Shown: positions 25,991-36,500 of the stretch, piece after piece
How positions within the stretch are numbered: the first letter of the stretch is position 1
Layout of the letters: every line of letters begins with the position of its first letter
Assembly: GCA_949316495.1 (NCBI GenBank)
Contig: OX439000.1
Location: 13,708,834-13,772,833, forward strand
Direction of reading: 5' to 3'
Length of the DNA stretch: 64,000 bases
Source: Amphiduros pacificus
Taxonomy: Eukaryota; Annelida; Polychaeta; Phyllodocida; Hesionidae
Notes under the pieces: generated by a model
Told to the model about the DNA's origin: nothing
What the model saw: only the letters and a program-made list of their open reading frames with translations
Databases searched by the model: none
Translations under genes and position numbers: made by a program

Positions 25991-26050
25991 TAGACTGCCA
26001 TTAACGCAATGGATCCCACATACAACATCATTAGAGTACCAAACACAATA
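25991..26050. repeat. diverged monomers, right edge of satellite
   Basis: One or two decayed monomers (CCATTAACGCAATGGATCCC) end the array before unrelated AT-rich sequence. Confidence 0.75.
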
Positions 26051-27544
26051 CCACACACGATTTAGTAAAAATACAGAAGAAAAAAAATATTGTTCACGGT
26101 CATCTTACAACTTTGCCATGTTCTAAAACATATAAATTTAAATGGCACAAATGAAATATGCACACCATATTCATCTATAAAGATACCTGCTTAAGGTGTG
26201 GTCAAAATACGTTTAACCTACATTATCGGGACTCTCATTCGAGATATGAACCCAAACAAAATAATAAACCTACGCTCTCAAATGAAGAGCATCAACCAAA
26301 AGCCATATTCAAAGTTGAACAATGTATTCTCTCGCATCAAAGAGCATAATTATTTGAGCGCATGTTGACAAATGGTTTACGATGTAGGTAGTAGTGTTTG
26401 ATGTATGATGTCCCGGGATGTTAGGTCAAAGGTCGGGCTATGATGGCAGATCACCAGCTATTTCGGTCTGCTCTGCTCCCAGCTTGTACTACTATCATAG
26501 CTCATACAGCCGGCGGTACCTGCTTGCCTTTCTGACTGCTTATGCCCTATGCAACCACCCACAAGAACACTGGCGTAAACTGTGCATTTAAAAACAAGAA
26601 AAATGTTTGTGATTGATTATAGCTTTTTATCATGCCTCCCCATGCAGAAATTTAATACCTGATCAGAAATAACACTTGTGGTGCTGCTAATAAAATTGAA
26701 TGTCACCGGAGAGTATTAAATATTATGACGTGCTGCAAATCACCTATGAGGAGAACATAGAACTTGGGGACGTCTGATTTAATTGGCATCTTTACCAACT
26801 TTATAGAAGAAAGCCATCAAAGTGTTCAAACAAGTTTTACAGAAGCCCATGGTCTCCTTTTGTATGTCAATTATGAAGAAATAACTCTTTATGTCATTAC
26901 GGAGATCAAGAAAAAATACCAGGAAAAGGGTTGTACATATACCTTCCTATGATTACAAAAGACGAATATTTATAATTCTATATTTATTATAAGGGATGGA
27001 GTTATGTGGCCTCCTTTCATCTTTGCTATTCTATCCAATCCATCCACTGGTGTTCATTTTCCTTCATTATCAAAACCCCACATCTCTACGGAGGTGATCA
27101 GTAGGCCAATCAGAAAGTTTCATACAAACCAGACAGCGATCAGTAAACCAATCACGGTCTTTGATACTTCATGCGTGGTGATCTGTATGAGATTACAGCG
27201 AGATTTGGTGCCATGTCCAATGTTTCTATCAGAGTCTAGCCATCCACATACCATGCCTAATCTCTCCATTCCAAGATTCTATAATCGATATCTCCCCTTG
27301 ATCATTACAAATGTCATAGACTATCCTATAACTCTGATATTCTATACATCCCAATTCACAAGAAGGCAATATTGATTCATGTTGGATTTAAAGCAAGAAC
27401 ATTTCTAATAATATTCTAATTCATCCTGATTGAAGAAAGTGTTTTTTTAGGGTTGGGAGTAATAGAAAGCAACATATAATCCAATATAAATTAAATTAAA
27501 TCTATACATTGAAAAGATGGAACCTGACAGCTTCAAACCCGATG
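26051..27544. other. intergenic stretch with a possible regulatory islet
   Basis: No gene is supported. The stretch 26380-26600 is less AT-rich and contains AGGTCAAAGGTC (26423-26434), a direct repeat with one-base spacing (DR1) of the kind bound by nuclear receptors such as RXR or HNF4. Open frames at 26764 and 27004 (+) look random; the latter uses TTG- or ATG-like starts with no family. Confidence 0.4.
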
Positions 27545-27549
27545 TTGTG

Positions 27550-28574
27550 TATGGAGAGCATCATTGACAGCCTGCAGAGAGGATGACACACAAGGAGAGC
27601 ATCCTTGACAGCCTGCAGAGTGGATGACACACAGGGAGAGCATCCTTGACAGCCTGCAGAGATGATGACACACATGGAGAGCATCCTTGACAGACTTCAG
27701 AGGGGATGACACACATGGAGAGCATCCTTGACAACCTTCAGAGGGGATGACACACATGGAGAGCATCCTTGACAACCTTCAGAGGGGATGACACACATGG
27801 AGAGCATCCTTGACAACCTTCAGAGGGGATGACACACATGGAGAGCATCCTTGACAACCTTCAGAGAGGATGACACACATGGAGAGCATCCTTGACTACC
27901 TTCAGAGAGGATGACACACAAGGAGAGCATCCTTGGCAGCCCGCAGAGAGGATGACCCACAAGGAGAACATCCTTGACAACCTGCAGAGGGGATGACACA
28001 CACGGAGAGCATCCTTGACAACCTTCAGAGAGGATGACACACAAGGAGAGCATCCTTGACAGCCTTCAGAGAGGATGACCCACAAGGAGAGCATCCTTGA
28101 CAGCCTTCAGAGAGGATGACACACAAGGAGAGCATCCTTGACAGCCTTCAGAGAGAATGACACACAAGGAGAACATCCTTGACAACCTGCAGAGGGGATG
28201 ACACACATGGAGAGCATCCTTGACTACCTTCAGAGAGGATGACACACAAGGAGAGCATCCTTGACAGCCTTCAGAGAGGATGACCCACAAGGAGAACATC
28301 CTTGACAACCTGCAGAGGGGATGACACACACGGAGAGCATCCTTGACAGCCCGCAGAGAGGATGACCCACAAGGAGAGCATCCTTGACAGCCTTCAGAGA
28401 GAATGACACACAAGGAGAGCATCCTTGACAGCCTTCAGAGAGGATGACACACAAGGAGAGCATCCTTGACAGACTTCAGAGAGAATGACACACAAGGAGA
28501 ACATCCTTGACACACTACAGAGAGGATGACACACAAGGAAAGCATCCTTGACACACTACAGAGAGGATGACACT
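27550..28574. repeat. 41-bp minisatellite, about 25 copies
   Basis: The unit is GAGAGGATGACACACAAGGA, then GAGCATCCTTGACAGCCTTCA. Common alternatives are CATGGA, GACCCACAAGG and CTGCAGA. As 41 is not divisible by three, the frame rotates every unit; the minus strand stays open for up to 118 codons only because stops are rare in the unit (…SLCVILSEGCQGCSPC…). Confidence 0.95.
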
Positions 28575-28866
28575 ATTTGACAGTTTGTTTATTACTATTG
28601 AACACAGAAGGTAAGTAGACTCCATGTTCAATATTCTTTTGCCATGCAGGGGAGGAGGCATTTCCCTCAAACTGACCCAAAAGTCCATCATAAAACATAG
28701 CTGATTGGGAGGAGCCCTTAATAGGAAGCAAGCAAACAGCTAAAGCAGATCATCAGATGTCACACAGATGAGGATATTCGTACTAAGTTCGCAAATAAGT
28801 ATGAGACATTTTTTCAATAGTACCTACACGTTAAAAACAATGACAGAGCATATTATGTCTGAGAGA

Positions 28867-29209
28867 TAAGCCGATGGATTTGTTTGTTTGTTTGTATGGG
28901 GTTTTACATCACTTTCAAAAGAATTTCAGTCATTTCGTGATGAGACCTATTTGTAGCAGATATAGTGCTGCCTCACTGAATTGTCATGTCGCAGGTCCTT
29001 GACATGACAACCCACCCGGTCACAGATTTATAAGGACAACGGGTGAACCCTTTGGCACAGGCCTCAGCTCATATGGGAAATTGTAGCATGAGTTCAATCT
29101 CGCCATGGCCGGGGTTCGAACCCACGACCTTTGGATCACCACAGAGGAACTGGTGCAAATAAGCTGGCGCTTTAACCAACTGCGCCACGGCCCGTGGTAA
29201 GCCGATGGA
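28867..29209 (-). mobile_element. tRNA-derived SINE, intact, with 12-bp target duplication
   Basis: The element (28879-29197) is read on the minus strand. The head is at the right (GGGCCGTGGCGCAGTTGG, near 29180-29197) with a B-box GGTTCGAACCC-like stretch near 29112, and the CAAACAAACAAA tail is at the left (28880). Exact duplications TAAGCCGATGGA at 28867-28878 and 29198-29209 flank it. It belongs to the same family as the copy at 9379. Confidence 0.93.
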
Positions 29210-29523
29210 AAACATAATCGAGATAATTCACAAGATGTCCATAAGGTTATATACAACACTTGAAAAGTGGTATAAGCGATATAAATGTGGACACTTATTC
29301 TAATCACTTCGTATATGCTTCAAATCGTTTTGTTGTCTTGTTTTTTTCTAATGCTAAAGACAACGCTTATACAACTGAAGACATTGTGTATTCTGTGTTA
29401 ATATCCATACCAATATATCTCAGGGCTGGTATAATGATAGTGATAATTTAGTCATAATTTGTCTAAAGTCATGGATTTATATACTCTAAATATGTACAGA
29501 TATTTGCTCTGCATATCTGACCA

Positions 29524-30442
29524 ATAGTTTGTTTTCAAAGAAGACCACTCCACTGTATGGTGTAAAGCTTTGTTTAAGGAAACTGTATAATATTATATTG
29601 ATGGGAAATCTAATGTTTATGTTTGCATGCTTGATGTCACAAAAGTTTTTGATCTGGTGCACCATGAATGTTAGTTCAAATTGTTTTTCGCAAGAAAAAC
29701 TGAGAGTCATTATTTTAAGATTTATGCTTAATTGATACTTAAGACTTTTTTGATTTCATGGAATGGGTGACTCGATTAAGATCTTCAATAACATATTTTC
29801 GCCTATCTTGGTGTGTATTTTAATCAGTTGATATACCATCTTCAAAAACGGATTGGAGGTTGCAAAATAGCAGGATTTTCATTGGCTGTCTGTCACATGC
29901 TGACGATGTCACATTTGCCAAATATCAATGGTTGACAAAATGTGCTTAAAGTATGTGAAGAGTTTGCCCAAGAATGTTATATGAAATTTAATGAAAATAA
30001 GACAATGATTTGTAATTGAAAATAACCATATTTGACACCCAAATATACTTTGCTAAAATGGTTTTCAGTAAATATTTCAAGTAATTAATTATATCATATA
30101 TGGTTGAAAGGCTGAAAAGGATATTGAAGGTTGCGAAATGATTTTCACTTTTCCTCAGGCCGATGCCTAATTGTTTACATATAGTAATATTGTCCTTATA
30201 TAAATCCCAGATGTGGGGTCCTCAATGCAAGACATTCAGTAAATTATATATTACTTGGAATAGGGCTGTAAAACATGTGTGGAAGTTACAAATTTGCAAG
30301 CACCTGTTATGAAATGTCTTTCAAAAAGGAATAACTAGTTATGAGATTTGTAATTTTTTTTAATATGAGCGCAAAAGTCCAAAATTCATTTGTCTCTTGC
30401 ATTGCTATTTTTGCCACGAAAGGTGTTAATGCTTACATTTGC
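29524..30442 (+). mobile_element. decayed LINE: reverse-transcriptase and C-terminal part of ORF2
   Basis: Broken frames spell non-LTR reverse transcriptase. FVFKEDHST (29528) corresponds to the FGFK..HST block. VCMLDVTKVFDLVHHEC (29621-29671) is the catalytic LD..KAFD motif with V for A. SHADDVTFA (29893-29919) is the (Y/F)ADD motif, followed by CEEFAQECYMKFNENKT. Downstream, YKSQMWGPQCKTF (from 30199) fits the usual LYGS..W thumb-side motif. At least one in-frame stop (a TAA in the block between 29528 and 29621) and two frame changes show that it is dead. The style is that of the jockey/CR1 group; I cannot name the clade. Its 3' part continues at 33285 beyond the inserted element. Confidence 0.85.
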
Positions 30443-31174
30443 TGACGGCTATTTCACAATCAGGTGTACACTTGGGCAGCCACTTTGGGTGAAAAGTGAA
30501 CATATTTGTATTAGCTCACCAACTTGATTAATTGATTGCCACATGCCTTGGGCATATGCAGCAAAAATATTGGAGCACAAACTGTCTTATTTGTCTCAAT
30601 AATGTCAAATTTGTATTTATACGTTAATGGGGGGTACGGACACTACAGTTTTAACTGTCCAAAATTTGTATAACAAATTTCTCAAGACATATGCTAATTT
30701 GACAGACTCATTTGCACACTTACATGTAACCAAGCCCCCACTGATACAAAATATATCACTCAGAAATATTGATATTCATTCTTATATCTTTTGTTTATCC
30801 TTATTCCAAAACACATAAGTCACAAACAATAAGACAAATTTAATTCAAATGCAAACATTGAATTTATTTTTAAATTCAAGACATCAAGTGAGCATAACAG
30901 AATGTATTTTGTCATAAGTGAGGTGTCCACTAACAATACACCTCGAAACTCTGATCATTTAGTAGTATTTTCCCATGAAATATTACAGAACAAATACCAT
31001 CCTTTAGGGGGTACGGACACTACACAATCCAACCAAAAGTACCATTTTATTAACTATGTGTATTTTGCTCTATATTCATATCCAATGTTTGGAATCAGGT
31101 ACAACATTATGCTTGCATGTATATTGAACCTATCTGAAAAAAATGTTCTGTGAAATGCACAATTATTTTGGGTC

Positions 31175-31864
31175 TTAATCACATGACTTGACTTCATTTA
31201 AATGACCACTTAATGAATCCATTATATTTGAGGCCATCTGTAGCTTCCTATTTGTTCTCTCAGATGGAACAACTCCTTGTGTCTCCAAGATTGGTGTTGT
31301 TGTTGGGGAGTCAACAAGTTTCTGGAGAACCTTGGCTCGTTTTTGTGGTGTTTTTGGCAACTGTTCCTTAGCTTTTCTCACGGCACGTCTTTCACAAGAG
31401 GGAGAGGAAAATGGTGGGGTCTCTTCTGATTCATTTTCAGTGTCACTTTCATTCTCATTCAACTTTATTCTCATCCTCCACTTCTGAACACGGAGCACTT
31501 CTTTCTCCTTTTCTGTTTTCTTCACCTTTTCCTTCAGTGCTTCATCATATTTTCTCTTCCTATCCTTTTTTTTCGATTCACGACTCTTTGCAGCTGTTTC
31601 TCTCCTTGATTCAAAAGAGTCTCCATTCTGATTTTCACTTTTCTTCTTTGCTCGGAATTTTCTCATTTCTAGTTTCTTTTTTTCTCTGTGTGTTTTCATC
31701 TTCCTGGGATGGGTTTGCAGGTACCTTTTCATGGCATTTCTACTTTCCTTCTTCCTTTCTCTGTCTTTTCTCCTAACCTCAGCCAGTCTTTCAGGATTTT
31801 GACGCTGGTTTGCTCTCTGTCTTCTTTTCTTCAGGGTATTTTTACTGACTTGTGGACACTCCAT
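31175..31864 (-). CDS. very basic 229-residue protein of a transposon-associated uncharacterised family
   Basis: The frame is intact, with the first ATG at 31864. A TTG four codons earlier is open, but there is no upstream ATG. Residues ~1-120 are dense in K/R/E (RRQRANQRQNPERLAEVRRK near the start), predicting long charged helices or coiled coil and nuclear location. An acidic-serine linker (NESDTENESEETPP) follows, then a conserved-looking LPKTPQKRAKVLQKLVDSP block near the C-terminus. This order resembles, from memory, a widespread family of uncharacterised proteins in cnidarians, molluscs and fish (K/R repeats, then LP.TPRK+..V+.L). Larger members of that family carry a Cys-rich C-terminal domain that is absent here. 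No catalytic motif is visible. A putative acceptor (TATTGCAG) lies 15 bases before the ATG, so a spliced 5' leader is likely. Confidence 0.7.
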   Translation of the reverse strand: MECPQVSKNTLKKRRQRANQRQNPERLAEVRRKDRERKKESRNAMKRYLQTHPRKMKTHREKKKLEMRKFRAKKKSENQNGDSFESRRETAAKSRESKKKDRKRKYDEALKEKVKKTEKEKEVLRVQKWRMRIKLNENESDTENESEETPPFSSPSCERRAVRKAKEQLPKTPQKRAKVLQKLVDSPTTTPILETQGVVPSERTNRKLQMASNIMDSLSGHLNEVKSCD

Positions 31865-31899
31865 CTTTAGGCCCAATCACTGCAATAGAATATCATTAA

Positions 31900-32055
31900 T
31901 TAAGTTGGTAAAGAAATCAAAAGAGGCCTCCCTGCCTGCTTGTAATTTCTAAAAAAAACTACATCTTGGTTGGTGCAAGCTGCTTGTGCTCGGGATGCTG
32001 GCCAATATGAAATCTGGAGATTGTAAATGTTTCTTCCAGTTCCTTCATCTCCCAT
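31900..32055 (-). CDS. possible 51-residue leader ORF in the TIR element
   Basis: An ATG frame (MGDEGTGRNIYNLQISYWPA…) lies just upstream of the basic-protein gene on the same strand and ends 35 bases before the next ATG. An acceptor-like TTTTAACAG precedes it. The residue make-up looks protein-like, but the frame is short and unmatched. It could instead be part of an intron or a short upstream ORF. Confidence 0.25.
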   Translation of the reverse strand: MGDEGTGRNIYNLQISYWPASRAQAACTNQDVVFFRNYKQAGRPLLISLPT

Positions 32056-33045
32056 GTTTATATGATGATTACTCTGTTAAAATGCTACCACAGGACCATC
32101 CATGGGTTCACCTACAACAGTAAACAGGTCATTTAGCAATACAGTTCCCCATATCTTGCAGATAATGTCATATGATAATAACCTGTAGTGTCCGTACCCC
32201 CCCATGTAGGGTCCCTACCCCTACATTTCAGAAGCATCTTTCTTACAATATAGTCTTCATAATACATCTGTTGTTATTTGTTAATTGTAGTATGCAATTG
32301 TTATGTCTATTCATTCTCATAATAGACAGGTAATAATCGTAGTGGAGAATATATATTGTTCAGTCAATCAAAATATGGACATCTAGATCAATTTTGTTAT
32401 CAGATTTCGGAAGTGTGAGAAAACAAATCTATCTGAAAGTTATTGTTTTTCATTTAAATTTGAATGTAATTAATATTACATGATGCCAGATAGATTTCAT
32501 CTGCATATTACATGTAAAAGTTTGATACTAGTATAAGATAATATATTCCTACTGACAGGGGTACGGACACTACAAGGGGGTACGGACACTACATTTGATG
32601 GTGAATTGTGATATATTTTTTTATAGCTTTACCATATAACCTGAGTTAGTATCATATTAATGTATGACAAATGCCCCCATAAATATCTGAGTTTGATGAA
32701 TTTATATGTTTGTAAACAAGAGAAATATCAGGGGGGGTACGGACACTACAGATTTTTCCGGAAAATTAAAGCTTCATTTCTAGCAGAAAATTGTCATATA
32801 CAGATTATTGATAAGAATGTATAACTTCCTAATTTTTCAAAACGTGGGTATATAATTACATAATGAGATAAATTATTATTATTTTATTAGTATAACACAA
32901 CATTAAGGCTGCAAGAATATTCAACTTAAATTTTTAACAAAATCCGTAACGATGGAGTAATTTCAGAAAAAAATGTTGATATTTTTACGGATCTTGCAGA
33001 ATCTCTTGAAGTGACCTACAAAAGTTACAAAACAAGTTTGCTTAC

Positions 33046-33250
33046 CTTTATAGACTATAAAACAGCAGTTGCTCTTGTTTCTTCCTTAAATTTTGATGCA
33101 CGTCAAACCCTTGTATTTCGCGAATAATTCACCGATTTCCACAATTTTTTTTTTATTTTCTTCAGAAACTTGTACTTCTCCACATACACCAATAAAAGCA
33201 GCTATAAACCCTTTCATTTTAATGCAAATTCCTCGTAACGAATGAAACGT
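33046..33250 (-). other. predicted leader exon of the basic-protein gene
   Basis: A donor CTATAAAG|GTAAGC lies at 33046/33045 on the minus strand. Together with the acceptor at 31881-31880 it would define a 1,166-bp intron. The exon would begin at or just inside the right inverted repeat, so the terminal repeat would hold the promoter. The 5' limit is a guess. Confidence 0.3.
33086..33217 (-). CDS. possible 43-residue ORF at the right end of the TIR element
   Basis: An ATG frame (MKGFIAAFIGVCGEVQVSEE…IGELFAKYKGLTCIKI) sits inside the predicted leader exon and stops before the donor. It has a hydrophobic start followed by a charged helix-like part. It is too short to assign; it could be a translated upstream ORF. 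Confidence 0.25.
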   Translation of the reverse strand: MKGFIAAFIGVCGEVQVSEENKKKIVEIGELFAKYKGLTCIKI

Positions 33251-33284
33251 TCAAAGTGTACACTTGATTGTGAAATAGCCGTGA

Positions 33285-33513
33285 ATAAGAGGTAATATGT
33301 TTGACTTTATTCTCTACAGGGGCCAATCTCAAAGTGTGTTGTTAGGCAAGGGATCGGCAGAATGAGTTGAATGGTTTCAAAAGGAATTAATTAATAACAT
33401 TAACATGGTCAGTCTTTCTTAAATGTAAATTATATATGTCAAATAAAATTGTATTATTTATTTTACTGATCATATGTATATCTTGAGTATGAATAAAGAT
33501 ATTGAATTGAATT
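33285..33513 (+). mobile_element. 3' end of the interrupted LINE
   Basis: This is the continuation of the LINE after the inserted element, read in the same orientation. It contains a short coding-like piece (MFDFILYRGQSQSVV region), then an AT-rich 3' UTR with AATAAA at 33492-33497 and an ATTGAATTGAATT tail. Such short tandem tails end many CR1/jockey-type LINEs. It abuts the 65-bp array. Confidence 0.7.
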
Positions 33514-33529
33514 CAGTTGGCAGAGGTGA

Positions 33530-36500
33530 ATATGAAGAGTATCGTTGAATGGGAGTTAGCTACCTGCTGATTGTCAACAGGGTGGGGAATAAGAAGAGGA
33601 TCGTTGAATGGTCACCGTAGATAACTACCTGCCGATTGTCAACAGGGTGGGGAATAAGAAGAGGATCGTTGAATGGTCACCGTAGATAACTACCTGCCGA
33701 TTGTCAACAGGGTGGGGAATAAGAAGAGGATCGTTGAATGGTCACCGTAGATAACTACTTGCTGATTGTCAACAGGGTGGGGAATAAGAAGAGGATCGTT
33801 GAATGGTCACCGTAGATAACTACGTGCTGATTGTCAACAGGGTGGGGAATAAGAAGAGGATCGTTGAATGGTCACCGTAGATAACTACCTGCCGATTGTC
33901 AACAGGGTGGGGAATAAGAAGAGGATCGTTGAATGGTCACCGTAGATAACTACTTGCTGATTGTCAACAGGGTGGGGAATAAGAAGAGGATCATTGAATG
34001 GTCACCGTAGATAACTACGTGCTGATTGTCAACAGGGTGGGGAATAAGAAGAGGATCGTTGAATGGTCACCGTAGATAACTACCTGCCGATTGTCAACAG
34101 GGTGGGGAATAAGAAGAGGATCGTTGAATGGTCACCGTAGATAACTACTTGCTGATTGTCAACAGGGTGGGGAATAAGAAGAGGATCGTTGAATGGTCAC
34201 CGTAGATAACTACCTGCTGATTGTCAACAGGGTGGGGAATAAGAAGAGGATCGTTGAATGGTCACCGTAGATAACTACCTGCTGATTGTCAACAGGGTGG
34301 GGAATAAGAAGAGGATCGTTGAATGGTCACCGTAGATAACTACCTGCTGATTGTCAACGGGATGGGGAATAAGAAGAGGATCGTTGAATGGTCAATGTAG
34401 ATAATTACCTGCTGATTGTCAACAGGGTGGGGAATAAGAAGAGGATCGTTGAATGGTCAATGTAGATAATTACCTGCTGATTGTCAACAGGGTGGGGAAT
34501 AAGAAGAGGATCGTTGAATGGTCAATGTAGATAATTACCTGCTGATTGTCAACAGGGTGGGGAATAAGAAGAGGATCGTTGAATGGTCACCGTAGATAAC
34601 TACCTGCTGATTGTCAACAGGGTGGGGAATAAGAAGAGGATCGTTGAATGGTCACCGTAGATAACTACCTGCTGATTGTCAACAGGGTGGGGAATAAGAA
34701 GAGTATCGTTGAATGGTCACCGTAGATAACTACGTGCTGATTGTCAACAGGGTGGGGAATAAGAAGAGGATCGTTGAATGGTCACCGTAGATAACTACCT
34801 GCTGATTGTCAACAGGGTGGGGAATAAGAAGAGGATCGTTGAATGGTCACCGTAGATAACTATCTGCTGATTGTCAACAGGGTGGGGAATAAGAAGAGGA
34901 TCGTTGAATGGTCACCGTAGATAACTACCTGCTGATTGTCAACAGGGTGGGGAATAAGAAGAGGATCGTCGAATGGTCACCGTAGATAACTACCTGCTGA
35001 TTGTCAACGGGATGGGGAATAAGAAGAGGATCGTTGAATGGTCACCGTAGATAACTACCTGCTGACTGTCAACAGGGTGGGGAATAAGAAGAGGATCGTC
35101 GAATGGTCACCATAGATAACTACCTGCTGATTGTCAACAGGGTGGGGAATAAGAAGAGGATCGTTGAATGGTCACCATAGATAACTACCTGCTGATTGTC
35201 AACAGGGTGGGGAATAAGAAGAGGATCGTTGAATGGTCACCGTAGATAACTACCTGCTGATTGTCAACGGGATGGGGAATAAGAAGAGGATCGTTGAATG
35301 GTCACCGTAGATAACTACCTGCTGATTGTCAACAGGGTGGGGAATAAGAAGAGGATCGTTGAATGGTCACCGTAGATAACTACCTGCTGATTGTCAACGG
35401 GATGGGGAATAAGAAGAGGATCGTTGAATGGTCACCGTAGATAACTACCTGCTGATTGTCAACAGGGTGGGGAATAAGAAGAGGATCGTTGAATGGTCAC
35501 CGTAGATAACTACCTGCTGATTGTCAACAGGGTGGGGAATAAGAAGAGGATCGTTGAATGGTCACCGTAGATAACTACCTGCTGATTGTCAACAGGGTGG
35601 GGAATAAGAAGAGGATCGTAGAATGGTCACCGTAGATAACTACCTGCTGATTGTCAACAGGGTGGGGAATAAGAAGAGGATCGTTGAATGGTCACCGTAG
35701 ATAACTACCTGCTGATTGTCAACAGGGTGGGGAATAAGAAGAGGATCGTTGAATGGTCACCGTAGATAACTACCTGCTGATTGTCAACAGGGTGGGGAAT
35801 AAGAAGAGGATCGTTGAATGGTCACCGTAGATAACTATCTGCTGATTGTCAACAGGGTGGGGAATAAGAAGAGGATCGTTGAATGGTCACCGTAGATAAC
35901 TATCTGCTGATTGTCAACAGGGTGGGGAATAAGAAGAGGATCGTTGAATGGTCACCGTAGATAACTACCTGCTGATTGTCAACAGGGTGGGGAATAAGAA
36001 GAGGATCGTTGAATGGTCACCGTAGATAACTACCTGCTGATTGTCAACAGGGTGGGGAATAAGAAGAGGATCGTTGAATGGTCACCGTAGATAACTACCT
36101 GCTGATTGTCAACAGGGTGGGGAATAAGAAGAGGATCATTGAATGGTCACCGTAGATAACTACCTGCTGATTGTCAACAGGGTGGGGAATAAGAAGAGGA
36201 TCGTTGAATGGTCACCGTAGATAACTACCTGCTGATTGTCAACAGGGTGGGGAATAAGAAGAGGATCATTGAATGGTCACCGTAGATAACTACCTGCTGA
36301 TTGTCAACAGGATGGGGAATAAGAAGAGGATCATTGAATGGTCACCGTAGATAACTACCTGCTGATTGTCAACAGGGTGGGGAATAAGAAGAGGATCGTT
36401 GAATGGTCACCGTAGATAACTACCTGCTGATTGTCAACAGGGTGGGGAATAAGAAGAGGATCGTTGAATGGTCACCGTAGATAACTACCTGCTGATTGTC

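Larger units (their letters stand above)
30630..32750. repeat. six interspersed copies of an 18-bp motif inside the TIR element
   Basis: GGGGGTACGGACACTACA occurs at 30630-30647 (+), 31007-31024 (+), 32184-32201 (-), 32576-32593 (+) and 32733-32750 (+). A 17-base form is at 32558-32574 (+). The copies cluster toward the two ends and flank the protein gene. Such interspersed subterminal motifs are known as transposase-binding sites in En/Spm-, Ac- and P-type elements; that role here is inference. Confidence 0.9.
30443..33284. mobile_element. 2.84-kb TIR DNA transposon-like element inserted in the LINE
   Basis: The termini 30446-30473 and 33254-33281 are inverted repeats of 28 bp with one mismatch, beginning CGGCTATTTCACAATCA. 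They are bordered by TGA on both sides (30443-30445, 33282-33284), which fits a 3-bp target duplication as in PIF/Harbinger-like or CACTA-like elements. LINE coding sequence stops at the left border, and LINE-like 3' sequence resumes at the right. Inside lie a 229-residue basic protein gene (-), two short leader frames (-) and six copies of an 18-bp motif. No transposase (DDE/D) is seen, so the element is non-autonomous, or the basic protein belongs to a larger split system. The near-identical ends make it younger than the LINE. Confidence 0.8.

Noticed and set aside
27502-28463. Several minus-strand frames rich in Cys, Ser and Leu (…CQGCSPC…) as a secreted Cys-rich protein
   Set aside because: They are rotating frames of a 41-bp array with no common start, signal peptide or splice context.
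29529-29735. 68-codon ATG frame (+) as an independent small gene
   Set aside because: It is an out-of-frame reading of the LINE reverse-transcriptase region.
31411-31776. 121-codon plus-strand frame rich in Ser, Phe and Leu
   Set aside because: It is the opposite-strand shadow of the K/R-rich protein gene.
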